Below are positions 1 through 11,871 of a stretch of 64,000 bases of DNA, piece by piece. The notes beneath the pieces were generated by a model. It did not search any database and was not told where the DNA came from. It saw only the letters and a program-made list of their open reading frames with translations. A program made the translations under genes and the position numbers. Location of the stretch: the NCBI GenBank assembly GCA_036320915.1, contig JAXBDG010000001.1, forward strand, positions 62,001-126,000. The letters run 5' to 3'. The stretch comes from Linnemannia elongata. Its lineage: Eukaryota; Mortierellomycota; Mortierellomycetes; Mortierellales; Mortierellaceae. Each line of letters begins with the position of its first letter. Within the stretch, counting starts at the first letter, position 1.

Positions 1-22
1 CCTCTCTTCCAGGAGCCATCCA

Positions 23-2129
23 CTAGTCTGCGTACAGCCTCTGCTCATAGATGTAGTCGATTACTGCCGTCGGCAAGAGGTACTTGATCGACATGCCTCG
101 GCGGATGAAAAGCCTGATCTTTGTCGAACTAATATCGTTGTAGATGAGCTGCTTGATCACAAACACGTTGCGCCGGTGCTTGTACAGGACGTCGTGCGAC
201 AGCAGGAACTCATACACGTCCGATCCTGTTCTCTCCAGAATCAAACATCCATATTTTCCGATAATGTGGTGAAGCTATTTGTTTTGAGGGTAAGGAAGAA
301 AATGGTCAATGGGTCGGTTTGTATCCAAATGGTGCCATCAATCTTCTCTGTAGTAACGAAGTAATCCTGGGTCCTCATGACTTACATCGGCAGTGGCCCA
401 GACATCGGGAGCGGCAAAGGACTGGACCAAGTCTCCACCGGCAAGAAGCATAATTTTGATCGGCTTGTACTCGCCTACGTTCATGTATAATAAGAGAGTG
501 AAGAGTTAGTGAACGAGTTATGATCCTTAAACAACAAAAAGTCAGTTCCTCCCGCGTGTGAAGTAAGACGAAAGCATACCATTCTTCAGCTTGATGCCAC
601 CTTCGCCGTCGGCGCCATTGAGCTCGTGCTGAAAGTGATCCAGAACAATAGCGGTGCGTTGGTAACTTGTCTGCAGACTCTCCCAGCTGTCGACCATCAA
701 CCATGAGCTCGACTTTTCGACTGCTAGCTCGCACATACGCACACGGTGTTTTGCCTCTGCAAGTCCTTGCTTCTGATAAAAGTCGGATACGGGTGAAAAG
801 TACCCTCCCATGATTTCAAAGTCGGTGTTTTCCAAAACGTGGTCTCGGGCCATTTCTAAACGAGACCAAAAGTGGGGGCAAGGAAGAAGAGCGGTTGTTG
901 AAATTAGTTTTCCATCACTTGACAAAAACCTAGTGGACACTTTTTACGCTTCCAGCACACGACTCTGCCGCCCTTTTTTTCATTGCGACCGATCACTCCC
1001 TTTTCAATAAATGAAAGAAAAAGAAAAAGTAACGCGGTCATGAAAAAAAAGGGTTTTGGAAGGCGAGCCGGGCCGTGAGAAGGGGGAAAGACGAGGCACA
1101 AGAAAGGTCCGTTATCTGCGCATTGATCGTGATCGATAGACACCCAAAAAAAATAAAAAAAAATCATTAACCAAAGAAAGAATAATGTGCATACCAAACA
1201 TGCGGAGGTGGAGGTATGTGATGGGAGAGAAAGATCCACATGCCACAATCACCAACGGTGTCTTGGACTCGTCTATAAGGTTGATTTGGGATAAGAAGTG
1301 AGAGAATGGACAAAAGGAGCGGGTCAGTATTCGTGAATTCGGCATAATGAACATGTACAATGTCATCAATTGGTCGTCTGATGTCGTATGTCGGGACCGT
1401 TATTGCGTTGTATCCTCTCCTTGAAAGCACTTTTCGTTATAGATTGTCCCAAGGTAGTTCGAATATGATCTGATCCGGCGTTTGTTCCAGCGAATGCAAT
1501 TTGAGCAGCCTGTGTGTACCTTTCATCTGGAGTGGGATTCTCTCCCGGGGGAAGGTGTAGTTGGAGGCATCAAAGATCTCTGTTGAGCCATAGGCCTCTG
1601 TATGCTGTCGATCTGAGGAGCTATTTGTTTAGGAATAAGGCACCGATAACAAAGAAGAGAGAAGGGGCCAACAAAAACAAAAAAAAAAAAAGAGAGTTTG
1701 ACCTGTCATTAGTCATTTTGCGGGCATCGACAGACAAAGGGAACATTTTCCTTTCTCTTTTTTTTTTTTGTGTTGGGTATCTTTTTTGGCTTCCTTGTTG
1801 TTGATTGTTGTGTCTGGTAACTTTGTATCCCGTCTTCCTTGATGTCGTGTCATTTCTGTTATTATCATATCAGGTCATCGCACCATTATGATGACTCTTA
1901 TTATCTTTTCCTGTTCTGCGTAGTCTCTCCCTTTCGATCCGCGATATACTTGGTTCAAAAATGCTATTCATGCTTCCTGACCCTTATGACTCCGGCCTCT
2001 GAGTAATACTCCTCCTGTAAGAGTCCGAGTGAGATCATCCTGCGGCTTTCTCGAATAGTTCCTTTGAGGTGAGGTTGCGTACCTGTTCAAGTTCCAAATG
2101 TTGTCGTCGACGGGCATTGGTGGCGGCAT
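23..2129 (-). CDS. Nicotinamide mononucleotide adenylyltransferase (NMNAT)
   Basis: Catalyses NMN (or nicotinate mononucleotide) + ATP to NAD(+) (or deamido-NAD) + PPi, the common last step of de novo and salvage NAD synthesis. My model has six exons: 2129-2083, 1620-1520, 1272-1195, 855-580, 474-386 and 274-23, giving 280 aa, usual for the eukaryotic family. The nucleotidyltransferase signature GSFSPIT-x2-HLRMFE lies at about residues 62-76, spans an exon junction and reads cleanly through it. GGYFSPV, the LAGGDL segment, YGCLILERTGSD and the C-terminal ISSTKIR motif follow in the family order. The start ATG at 2129 was chosen because donor and acceptor phases then match through all exons; the first 49 residues are less conserved and less certain. 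The family is certain; whether this is the nuclear or a cytosolic isoform cannot be read. It ends 23 bases from the left edge. Confidence 0.93.
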
Positions 2130-3443
2130 TATTGGAGACGGTATTTTTGTAAGTAAGAAGGGAGGGATAACAAGGGGAAGAGGGGCGTAAAAGGAGACTA
2201 TTGTTAAGTGCTTGTGTTGCTTGGTATAATAAAGTGGTGGCAAAGATTCGGTGATGTGGGTATGAGAATGAACGAAAGGTGGTGGTGGTTGTTGTTGTTG
2301 TTGTTGATTGGTTTGGACGTTGTTGATGGATGAAGGAGTGAGCGTGAGTGATGAAGGAAAGAAAGTTGTAATTGTTGCTGTTGTTGTTGTTGATGAGAGC
2401 ACAAAAAAGAAGAGAAAGAGAGTTTGTTTTTATAAGAGAAGAGGATGAGGAAGAAGGACAAAGGCAGAAAAGAAAAGAAAAAAAAAAAAAAAGAAGAAGA
2501 GAAGAGAAAGAAGACAGTGGCAAAAAGCAAAAGAAAAAGAAAAATGAAAAAAGAAACAAAAAATCTAAAAAGTCAAGAAGAGGGAAAGAGATATCCATCA
2601 AAGCAAGAAAGGAGTGATGATCAATTGAGCCAATCAGCACTGCAGTCGCACTCCTCCTTCTCCTTCTTAAACCCGTATCTTAATTTCTTAGACATCATCC
2701 ACATCATCCCAAGGCTGACTGACACTCGCCGTATCGTGTCATATATTTTACGAGAAAGGGGAGCACCTGGTCTCGGTTTCCTCTTCAGCACCTCAGGTGG
2801 GGGGGGTGCGGCTGACTGACTCTGGGCTAAAGATCTTGCCTTATCAGGGTTACCAAGGTTCACTTTCTTATCTGCTGGATCCACAATCAATAACGAGGGT
2901 TCAAACAAAGGAATCGGTTGCGTTCCTTGTGTATTTTACAACTCAACCTGTTGTGTCTCTCCTTTGCCGTTCTTTCTTTCGCCGCTTCATGACTATCAAC
3001 TATAGCCCTTTCTTGTCATCTTTGTTCAATTTACGCCTTTATTGTTGATCAATCGACTACGCAAACACAAACAAATATCCAAAAGGCGGGAAAAGGGGGG
3101 ACAAATGAGTGCGCCAGTCGCGTCTTTTTCCGATCCACAAAAGAAAAGGTCTCTCCTTCTTTCCGAAGTGGACCCTTTTTACTTTCTCCATTCCCGTTCC
3201 TTTTCTTCTCAATGGCTCCACATGAAAAAGGCTGCACACGACGCAAAGTCCCTTTTTTTTCTTCCTTTCTCCTTTTTTCTTGACCATGTTCTTTCTCTTT
3301 GACTCCAGTCAACTGACCCACATTCCTACTCACCTTTTCCCCCATCTTTACCCGACGACCTGCTGCTTTATCCATCAACTAGAAAATGGATACGCCATTC
3401 CTCCTGGACGCCTCTTCCCTTTAAACCCAGTGAAAGGAAGAGT

Positions 3444-3485
<42 letters not shown>

Positions 3486-3693
3486 ATGGGGTAAACTGGA
3501 TCATTGTACACGCGATCGTTCAATTTACTTTCATGTGACTCATAGCCAGTGTATGGATCCCTTCCTTTGCCACCAAAGTGACTTACCCCCTTGACACGTC
3601 GATCCCATCTTGCTCTTAGACATACCATGATAGAATAGCAAACAGTATTGGCATGGGTAATAAATGAAATGAGGATATTATATTTAAAAAGGG
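2130..3693. other. Low-complexity upstream spacer
   Basis: Upstream of NMNAT there is CAA/GTT-rich and purine-rich sequence (about 2280-2600), then AT- and pyrimidine-rich DNA with a long poly(A). Open frames here are biased to single residues (K/E or S/F/L) and I see no supported gene. It probably holds the NMNAT promoter and leader and the 3' end of the leftward secreted-protein transcript. Confidence 0.6.
3445..3483. repeat. Poly(A) tract, 39 nt
   Basis: Uninterrupted run of A on the + strand in the spacer downstream of the secreted-protein gene that ends at 3694. It is one of six homopolymer runs of 31 nt or more in this window. Confidence 0.95.
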
Positions 3694-4983
3694 TTACATG
3701 GCGTAGTAGATGCCCTTGGATCCAATGGTGACAAAGGTGTCGTCGATATAGGCAACAACAGAATCTGGGAACCGCTTGTCACCCTGCTGAGCTACCATCA
3801 CAGGCTTGCCTGTCCTCAGACTCTCTCGGAGGGCGACTCGGGTATGGGCAGGAGGGAGATGGATGTTGCCCTGGATGGAGATCGCAGCGTAGACCTTGCC
3901 GCCAATAACAGCCTCGAGCGACGACACCGCCAGGTAAGTGACCCGAGCGACACGGATAAAAGACGTCGCGACCAGGTTGTCACATTCATCTCGCTTTGCG
4001 TCCGCCACAAACTGAGCATTTCTCGATCCTGGGTTGCTGATAGGGTTGCCCGTGTTGACAAAGTCGTCGGTCCAGGTCTCGATCAGGTTGAGGGTGCACC
4101 GATTGGCCGCCGTGTTGGGCGTAGAAATACCGAGCTTCAAGTGGACCCGCTCGTGCTGGTCTTGTTTATCCACCAGTTCGACTCTCTCTCGCGGTGGGGC
4201 CAGGCGGTAGCGGGAGCGGTATTGGAGATTGTAGGCCCTCTGCCAGCCATGCCTGTCACCCTCGTAGTAAGGATATAACATCATCCGGTGAGGTTCGAAC
4301 GCCTGCCACATCACCGTCGACTCGTGCAATGGGCTGACTGTGGGGTCGTAGCCGTTCGTCATCCCCGACTCGTAGAACGCGAAATCGTGGTTGAATTCGT
4401 CAATAGAACAAGTCGTCTTCTTCGAAAACAGCATACTGCGATTGGGATCGTGGGCAAATCCGGCACAGATCGGGTACTTGGCGTGATGGATATCCGGCTT
4501 AGTGTTAGCGGTGAAAATGAACAATGTATCCCAGCCCTGGATATCGCACGACATCTTGTTCCTGAAGATTCGGACACGGTATGCTGGGTCATAGGCAATG
4601 CCGACACAGAAGGGGAGAACGTCGGTCGAAGCGGCCGCTCTGCTGGAGACGGCGTTGGTCGGGGAGCCGACCTTTTTCCCGTAGACAGCCTCGTGGTATT
4701 TGGCGATGTGCTTTGCGGCGTCTTCGTAGTCGTAATCGACAATGTATTTACGAAGATCAGGGTCGTCGGTGCTGGTGAAGGGTTGGTTTCTGCCAGTGGC
4801 TGGGTGGGTGCCGTTCTTTGAGGAGCCGTCTGGGGATGGGAGGGATGTGGATGTGGGCGGGGGTGCAAAGGTAGTGGAGGCGGCTGGGGGCGGTGCGAAG
4901 GTGGATTCGATGACAGGCGCAGATTGAATAGCGACGGTCAAGGCAGTGGCTACGAGGAGTGAGATGATAGTAGGGACTTTCAT
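3694..4983 (-). CDS. Secreted protein with two internal cysteine repeats, function unknown
   Basis: Single-exon gene of 429 aa. I chose the ATG at 4983 over an upstream in-frame ATG at 5130 because it opens directly on a classic signal peptide (MKVPTIISLLVATALTVAIQSA, cleavage near residue 22). The mature protein starts with a Ser/Thr/Pro linker containing a duplicated TFAPPP unit (about 29-43), likely O-glycosylated. Two related blocks follow: C126-x-G-I-A-Y-D-P ... C146 and C173-A-G-F-A-H-D-P ... C192, which look like a tandem duplication with one disulfide each. The C-terminal half (about 230-429) is mixed alpha/beta with YYEGDRHGWQRAYNLQYRSRYRL and a late SIQGNIHLPP segment. I do not recognise a family. 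An extracellular or wall-associated role is inferred only from the signal peptide. Confidence 0.85.
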   Translation of the reverse strand: MKVPTIISLLVATALTVAIQSAPVIESTFAPPPAASTTFAPPPTSTSLPSPDGSSKNGTHPATGRNQPFTSTDDPDLRKYIVDYDYEDAAKHIAKYHEAVYGKKVGSPTNAVSSRAAASTDVLPFCVGIAYDPAYRVRIFRNKMSCDIQGWDTLFIFTANTKPDIHHAKYPICAGFAHDPNRSMLFSKKTTCSIDEFNHDFAFYESGMTNGYDPTVSPLHESTVMWQAFEPHRMMLYPYYEGDRHGWQRAYNLQYRSRYRLAPPRERVELVDKQDQHERVHLKLGISTPNTAANRCTLNLIETWTDDFVNTGNPISNPGSRNAQFVADAKRDECDNLVATSFIRVARVTYLAVSSLEAVIGGKVYAAISIQGNIHLPPAHTRVALRESLRTGKPVMVAQQGDKRFPDSVVAYIDDTFVTIGSKGIYYAM

Positions 4984-7048
4984 GATGGTTGGTATGTATA
5001 GAAGTAGATATGTACAATAGTAAGAGGGGAAGAAGAGTCTCAGTTTAGTGGAGGTATGTGGAGAGATGGAGGCAAGAGGATGTGAACGGCGGTAGGGGGA
5101 GTTGAGAGTGTCGACTAAAAGAACCAACAAAAGTGGGCACTAGTGACTATATTTATGTATGATTTTTCATTTTGTTTCTTCATAGCTGTGTGATACCTTT
5201 AGGGAAGTACGCCAGCCGGGGAAAGAAGGGTTACGGTTAAGGCGAGGACCCAATCCGAGGATGAATACATATGAGAGCACTCACCTCTTGCTTTTTATTC
5301 CTTCACATTACTGTGCAGCAGGTGTGGTTATTCGAGGTGGCCAATTCTCCACCTTGTTCATCGTCGGATAAGAGTAGTGGACACAAACACAAACACAAAC
5401 ACAAGATGACAAGGAATAGAAAGTGAGAATATCCAAGTTATGGCAGCGTCCCTTTGTCATCTTGATTGCAACATGAAGGTAGAGAAAAATAAGTCCAGAA
5501 AGAAGGTGCTAACGAAGCATTCCGTCGGTAAATAAGATGGTAATGAAGTGTGCCAGCCCCGTCTACTGACGATGGTGCCATTAGCGAATTGAGGTCCCAG
5601 TCCCTAGGCACCCACAAATAAAATTGTGCAAAAGGAAAAGAAGAATGCTCACAAAGAGGAAGAAGGGCATGAAACAGGGTAGGCTGCATGTGGACGCAAT
5701 TATCTCTCGACTTTGAGAGCACACAAACCCAAACACAACACAACATACATATAGCCGACCAAGGATAATACTAGTAGTTCAATTAAGAACTAGGAACCCA
5801 CAGCCAAGGAATGGAGGCCACCGTGCTCCCAATGGCCTATCCTTAGATTTCATACCTGTCGGGACATTTTCATTGGCATTCATCATGGGAACTCTCTATA
5901 ACCGACAGTCTGTTAGACGCCTGTAGATTGATTACTTTTTCCAAGGAGAGTGGACGCAACAAACATGTTCCTTTCAGCCGTTTTGCTTGTAGATTGTGAT
6001 ACGGCGGCACAAACCATGTCGGGGCATGTTGGTATTCTACACATTCTACAGATTATGATCTTGTATTTAGATCTAAACAAGAACATGATGTATGCGCCAT
6101 AGGCCAATAACAGAAAAAGGAGCACATTGGATGGGTGGGTAAACATGTTTGTTCCTCCGCTCGTCGCATGAATAAACAAATTCCTATGTGAGCACAATCG
6201 TCTAAGGTCGGGGAAGCTATGATTTGCACACGACTCTCGCTACAGGCGAGAGCACCATTGCCCCTAGTCCTGTCTACGTCTTTATTCCTTGCATTGAGCC
6301 ATGGCTCTGTTTGGCAATGCGAACCCATTCCATGGGCGTGCATTAAAAAATAATAAACGGGCGTTGGTCAACCCAACATCCGACATGCCCCATGAAAAAT
6401 GGGAATACAGACGAAAAACGATAGGATCATCATGTCGGTCTAGGTGTGTCTCAATGAGTTGGTACAAGATGAACACAATGACACAAGGGGTACTTCCTTG
6501 GCAAGAAGAGGAAGAGGAAGACAATGGACGATGGAAGAGGCGATATACGAGAAAGTCCAAGACGTTGGACAATGCAACACGTCATGAGGAATGTAATAAA
6601 CACGGACCATGGTCTGAGAAGGAAGAATATTAGGAATGTCGATCCCTTATTCCATCCATGAATACTAGTATATCTCACAAATTAAAATGTGGGTTTGATA
6701 CAAACCAGACTAGAACCTTATTGCATCAAACCCTCTTGCGTTATGACCAAGCAGGAATGAAGAGACAAAGGGCTATTTCACAAAGGAGATTAAGATGTCG
6801 GATCTATTCATGAATCCGCGTCTTCGACTTCCACATTGTCATCACATAGTCCCATAGCGTTGCCAGTGCCCTGAGTACTAGAAACTGGCACTCTCTTCCG
6901 TGTAGCAAACATTGACCGCTGGCATTGTAACCGCTTTGTGAGTGATCATCACTGTTAATTAGCGACCGTAGTGGTTGGAAACGCGTCCTTCGTTTCCGTG
7001 GTGGGGTAAAGTTGTGGGATTCAAAGGGAAAGAGCGCTACACGGCTCG

Positions 7049-7050
<2 letters not shown>

Positions 7051-7086
<36 letters not shown>
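7051..7086. repeat. Poly(T) tract, 36 nt
   Basis: Uninterrupted T run on the + strand, upstream of the small secreted protein gene at 7613. Confidence 0.95.
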
Positions 7087-7087
<1 letters not shown>

Positions 7088-7338
7088 TTTTTACAGAAAA
7101 AAAGGAGTTGACCAAGGGGAAGGAAGGGAGAGACAGGGGAGCATGAACCCCTATCATCATCTCAGGGACACACTATCACTCACTCCGTCCACAGGCGATG
7201 GGAATCATAGGCATAGGAACAAACGGACTGTATATATATGCAGCACCCATCAAGAAAGACAGCTGCCATTGGTGCTTCTAACAAGCATTATGAGTAGACA
7301 GATCATGTCCATTCCTGATAAGAAGACATCTCGTCCTC

Positions 7339-7341
<3 letters not shown>

Positions 7342-7374
<33 letters not shown>
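7342..7374. repeat. Poly(T) tract, 33 nt
   Basis: Second poly(T) run, about 255 bases after the previous one ends and 240 bases upstream of the ATG at 7613. Confidence 0.95.
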
Positions 7375-7375
<1 letters not shown>

Positions 7376-7612
7376 GCTTCTACTATTCACACCTTAGTCC
7401 CGCTCTTCTTCTCCACTTGAACAACCATAGCTTCAAGCACATCGCCGATCTTTTCAGCCCGTTGCCGAGACCTGTTCCGACAAGCAAATAACGTAAATGA
7501 GCTGAAATACGTGATTGCGTCGAGGACCTTGTATGAATGACAACATTCCTTTACCTTCCAAAGTACTAACACACATTTCTTAAATTCGGTTCTTGTAGAG
7601 ACTAGCCAAGAG

Positions 7613-7978
7613 ATGATGCCCTACAAACCTAACCTCATCACTGCCATCCTGCTCGCAGGCGTCTGCCTGATACAAAGAGCCATTGCAGATGGATACGAAG
7701 GACTCTGTGTAGCTGCCCTCGAATCCAATGATTTTAACAACGAGAGTACGACGAAATGCTGTGAGCAAATCCTGGCAGATTTGGACGACACTATACCGCT
7801 TTACGTGACATGTGCCAACATGTCGGAAGGTCAACTCAACGACTTTACAAAGTGCTGTCCCACCATGGTCCACGTAGATTCCAAGAGCCATCACGGCAAG
7901 GGCAAGAGCAAGAACGACAAGCGTGATACCAGTAAGCGCATCAGGCGCAACAGCAAGAGGCGCAACGATTGCGAGTAG
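7613..7978 (+). CDS. Small cysteine-rich secreted protein with basic tail
   Basis: Single-exon gene of 121 aa. The N-terminus is a signal peptide (hydrophobic ITAILLAGVCLI, cleavage probably near A25-D26). The mature domain has the cysteine pattern C32-x16-CC(49,50)-x16-C67-x13-CC(81,82), a compact disulfide-rich layout, with a last cysteine at 120. Two N-glycosylation sequons (NES, NMS) lie between the cysteines. From about residue 90 the chain becomes strongly basic (GKGKSKNDKRDTSKRIRRNSKRR), with dibasic sites that Kex2-type proteases could cut; the tail could also bind nucleic acid or polyanions. Two adjacent ATG codons open the frame (7613 and 7616) and either could be used. I do not recognise a family. 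It resembles the small secreted proteins that fungi use in host or competitor interactions, but that role is inference. Confidence 0.75.
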   Translation: MMPYKPNLITAILLAGVCLIQRAIADGYEGLCVAALESNDFNNESTTKCCEQILADLDDTIPLYVTCANMSEGQLNDFTKCCPTMVHVDSKSHHGKGKSKNDKRDTSKRIRRNSKRRNDCE

Positions 7979-9165
7979 AAATACTGTTTCTAATTCATAA
8001 GTTTGCATCGACATTTCGCCCTCAATTGTCTGTTGGTGCTACAGAAATAAAATATATTCATATCATCCGTGCGGCTCGTGTGATTGTTAATCCTTTGGTT
8101 CTCTGCTTGGTACTGTACTCCCCACTTTCCTATGAAGATGTTGGCCTTTTAATTCTTCAACCTTGTCCGTTTAGGTGTTTGCCTTTTCACTTCCCCAGAG
8201 GTTAAGTTTTCTTCATGTGTTATTCGAGTGTTCAGTCGCTTACTGTGGATACGCAGCCCTATGCCATTGCGATCGTGAAAAAACCACATTTTTCAGGGGA
8301 CGGCCATCGTTAATGCACCTGATATAGGTATGAGTTTGGTACGCATGCAAGCATTTTAGGTATTGACCCCGTGAATCGCAAACCCACAATCGACAAAAGG
8401 ATATAATAGGGACCAAGTTGTAGGTGCCGCACTGTAGCACGATCCCTTTTTGTTTACTCTCCCGTGCGACATATTGGGGCATATTGGTGGACTGGAGCTT
8501 TATTGGAGGTTTGAAGGAACAATGATTGAAGGGTATTAGAATCGAACAATTAAAGCAAGTAGATTGAAAAAGCCCTTTTGTAGACTTTGCTACTTCACTC
8601 TGCCTGCTTCCCTTCGCAACACGAGCTGTAATGCCTTATAGGAAGCCGGCAGGAGGAAGAATCAGCGCCACCATTTTTTTTTTTTTTGTCATAGGTGAAG
8701 GTTGATAACGTAGAATCTTAGCAATTCAAATGTAGTATGTACGACTCTGATGTTCACGTACGTCACATAGGTGCGAGAGAGGGGAGGGTGAAAGAGCGGA
8801 CTTTGCGATCTCATCCTCCTTCGCGGACACTACGACGACCACGACGACGAACACATTTACCTCCTAACTCCTCTTTATTCACCACCTTACCTACTACCAT
8901 CGGTCACACCCCCATCCACAGAAAGTGAGACGACAAACAGACAGGACATTTCAAGCTCACAAAACAAGCCCACCGCAGCCGGTACGGGATTATTGAACCA
9001 CATGAACTTTTTGTCGACGGAGTGGGGAGAATGCAAGAAACTACCTCTGCGCGTAGATGACTTAGAAAAGGCAACTAGGAGGACACACGTTACTTTCGCA
9101 CTCTCTCTTCTCACACCCACAAAAAACCTCCATACACTTTTCTCTTTTCTATCGAACAAATAGCC
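7979..9165. other. Spacer and NOT2 leader
   Basis: An AATAAA-like element (AGAAATAAAATATATTC, about 8043-8059) lies shortly after the stop of the small secreted gene and may direct its polyadenylation. The remainder has short T runs and CT-rich DNA before the NOT2 start. No convincing ORF. Confidence 0.55.
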
Positions 9166-9216
9166 ATGCAGACATCACAGCAGCAGCAACAACAGCAACA
9201 GTACCAACAACACATG

Positions 9217-9249
<33 letters not shown>

Positions 9250-10221
9250 AGGGCGTCAGCGATGCAAGCAGCAGGACGTATGCCCAATGGAAGGCATGGC
9301 TCATTTGAAATGGGTAAAGAACAACGAAACGACTTCTGGAAGAACATGCATTCCCTTGAGCACATAAACATCTTGATGGTTTATTCGACAAACTTGCAAA
9401 GCAGCAGGAAAAAAAAAATAAAAAAAGGGCGGGAAGAAGGAATTGACAGCGACACTTAAGGAAAAGGTCAACGACCAGCATAGGTCGAAGGGACGCGTAC
9501 GATCACTGCACAGTAGACTGACACTTTGCTACTGCCTCTCCCTGCATCCCGATCTCTTTCTCTCTTTCTGTCTGCCCGTAATACCATAATAGGCCAGCCA
9601 TCTCAAGGCTGGGGATATGGATCAGGACCTATGCCAGGAATGAACCAGGCAAGGCCTCCAATGTCAGGGTTCCCATCCATGATGCAGTCGTCGATGTTGC
9701 AGCAGCAGCAACACCAACAGCAGCAGCAACAGTCTCAATCATCACAGCAGCAGATGCACCCTCACCCTTCTCACCAGCAAGAGATCCTCGACATGTCCGA
9801 CTTTCCTGCCCTCGGGAGCGTCAACAATGCATCGTCCAACCCTGGATTGTCAGCAGCAAGCTATGCGAGCACAGCAGGAACGCTGGCCAACTCTAATGTA
9901 TCAGCGTCGGCAAACGGTCTCTCGCAGGAATTCAGCATAGAGGACGACTTCCCAGCTTTGCCTGGTGCAAGACCCAACTCTGCCAATTCGAGTCGGCACT
10001 TTGGCTCGATGCAGATGCATCAGCAGCAACAACAACCCTCATCCAGGAACCAGCAAGGGATGCAACATCACCCATCTCAGCAACAACAGGCGCAACACCT
10101 CCTTCAGCAGTCTCAGCTGGACGGTATGGGAGCTTTCTCATCTATGCTCAGCCCGACCTCTGGATCTCAAATGCAGCAGTCGATGCAATTACAACAACAA
10201 ATGGCCAACGACTTGATGTTT

Positions 10222-10253
<32 letters not shown>

Positions 10254-10977
10254 ACAGCAACAGTCTCTAGCCCAACAACAGCTCTTGCATCTCAATGGTA
10301 TATAACCCCACGTCAATGCAGGTTTTCAGAACTGTTTGTTGTCCAATGGCACCAAATCCGCCATTTTTTTTTCAGGGACTATCCATATTCAATTGACTGA
10401 CCTCAATATTGACCCTGCTCTCTGCTGCTGTAGGTTCACACTCTCCTCTGAGCGGGCACCTTGCTGGCTCGTCTGGTGAATTGGGAAAGGCGACCAAGGT
10501 AACATCAGTTCGATTCGTCAACCGTGTTGCTTTTTCGTACGGAGCAGTTACAGTAATGCGATTTTGAATCTCGTGCCTTTTCCTTGTAACTAACATGCCC
10601 GTTATTTATTGCAATTTCGTAGAGCTACGCAAACAAGGCCGGAAATGCATCAGGACTCTTTTCGGCACTGACAGGCAGTCCGTCAACAACACCTTCAGCA
10701 ACAGCCAATGTCCCAATATCAACAGCGGGCTCCAATACAGGATCCCATTTGAACGCAACGCAACCTGCAAGTGGAGCCAACACGTCAGCGGGCGCAGGTG
10801 CAGGATCGGCTACCTCAGAGTCTGGCGATCAAAACAGGACAGTACTTGATGATCACGATCGGTTTGGGCTGTTTGGCATGTTGGGTGTGATCCGTATGGC
10901 AGATCAGGATGCCACCACTTTGACTCTTGGCCGAGACCTGACCACCCTTGGCCTCAGCCTAAACTCTGCCGAGTAAG

Positions 10978-11017
<40 letters not shown>

Positions 11018-11871
11018 CACAACGATTGCGCCCAAAGCAATGTATTTATTTCAATGTTTTCATTTTACCCTGCACCAACAAATGATGTGCTAACGGCGAG
11101 TTACTCATCCATCTTTATTGTTGATGTAGGCCATTGCACGGAACGTTTGCATCACCGTGGTTTGAAGGACCCACTTCATCAGATGTGGAGGCAGAGTTCC
11201 ATGTGCCAGCATGCTATAACGTACAGCCTCCACCTCCAGTGCAGGCAAAACTTGGCTCAGTGTTGGATGAAACGCTATTCTACATGTTTTACTCAATGCC
11301 AAGGGACGCGCTTCAGGATGCGGCAGCAGTGGAGTTGTACAACCGGCATTGGCGGTATCACAAGGAGTTGCGATTGTGGTTGATGAAAGATCAGTCATCG
11401 GAGCAGTCCAAGACGCCGACATTTGAGAGAGGGAGTTACATCTTTTTCGACCCTAACAGCTGGGAGAAGGTCAAGAAGGACTTTATTGTCATGTACGACG
11501 CACTGGAGGAGCGCCGTCAGGTGTCTGGTATGGCGCCCAACGGAAACAATGCGGCGAATGTGCTAGGAGCAGGAGGAGCAGCAGTAGGAGGAGGAGGGCC
11601 ATTGTCGAATGCTGGCAATTTGGCTAATGGTTTGGAGGGTGGTAACCATGCTGGGCTGTTGAACAGCCTGAACATGACGGCAACACCAGGACCTACGTCT
11701 GCTCAGTCTCACTTGAAGCAAGGAGGCCATGCGTTCCAGCAGCAACAGCAGGCGCAGCAACAACGACAGCAGCAACAACAGCAGCAACAGGCGCAACAAA
11801 AGTCTCTTCAGATGATGAACATGGCATCTGGAGGGCATGGACCATTTGCACCGATCAACAGCAGCAAATAA
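9166..11871 (+). CDS. NOT2: CCR4-NOT complex subunit 2 (NOT2/CDC36)
   Basis: NOT2 is a scaffold subunit of the CCR4-NOT deadenylase and transcription complex. It binds NOT1 and NOT3/5 through the C-terminal NOT box. Five exons: 9166-9313, 9593-10297, 10434-10498, 10623-10972 and 11130-11871, for 669 aa, with phases consistent and GT-AG borders throughout. The N-terminus is polyglutamine (CAG/CAA from codon 5) and exon 2 is Q/S/M-rich, but carries the conserved short patches DMSDFPALG and IEDDFPALPG. Exon 4 holds the segment DRFGLFGMLGVIRMADQDATTLTLGRDLTTLGL. Exon 5 opens with PLHGTFASPW and contains the NOT2_3_5 domain (about 423-560) with VLDETLFYMFYSMPRDALQ and the WRYHKELRLWL ... FERGSYIFFDP segment. 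A second Q-rich tail ends the protein. The family is certain. The Q tracts are longer than in yeast CDC36, which is a much shorter protein. Confidence 0.95.
10980..11017. repeat. Poly(T) tract at the start of NOT2 intron 4
   Basis: A run of 38 T beginning 7 nt after the exon 4 donor (GTAAGTC), so nearly adjacent to the 5' splice site in the sense strand. Confidence 0.95.

Larger units (their letters stand above)
4984..7612. other. Intergenic region between two secreted-protein genes
   Basis: Divergent spacer of 2.6 kb. It contains a short CACAAA array near 5388-5404, two long poly(T) runs at 7051 and 7342, and a TATATATAT run at 7230-7240 that could serve the 7613 gene. ORFs of up to 118 codons occur but lack conserved motifs, signal peptides or plausible composition. 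I see no gene. Confidence 0.6.
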
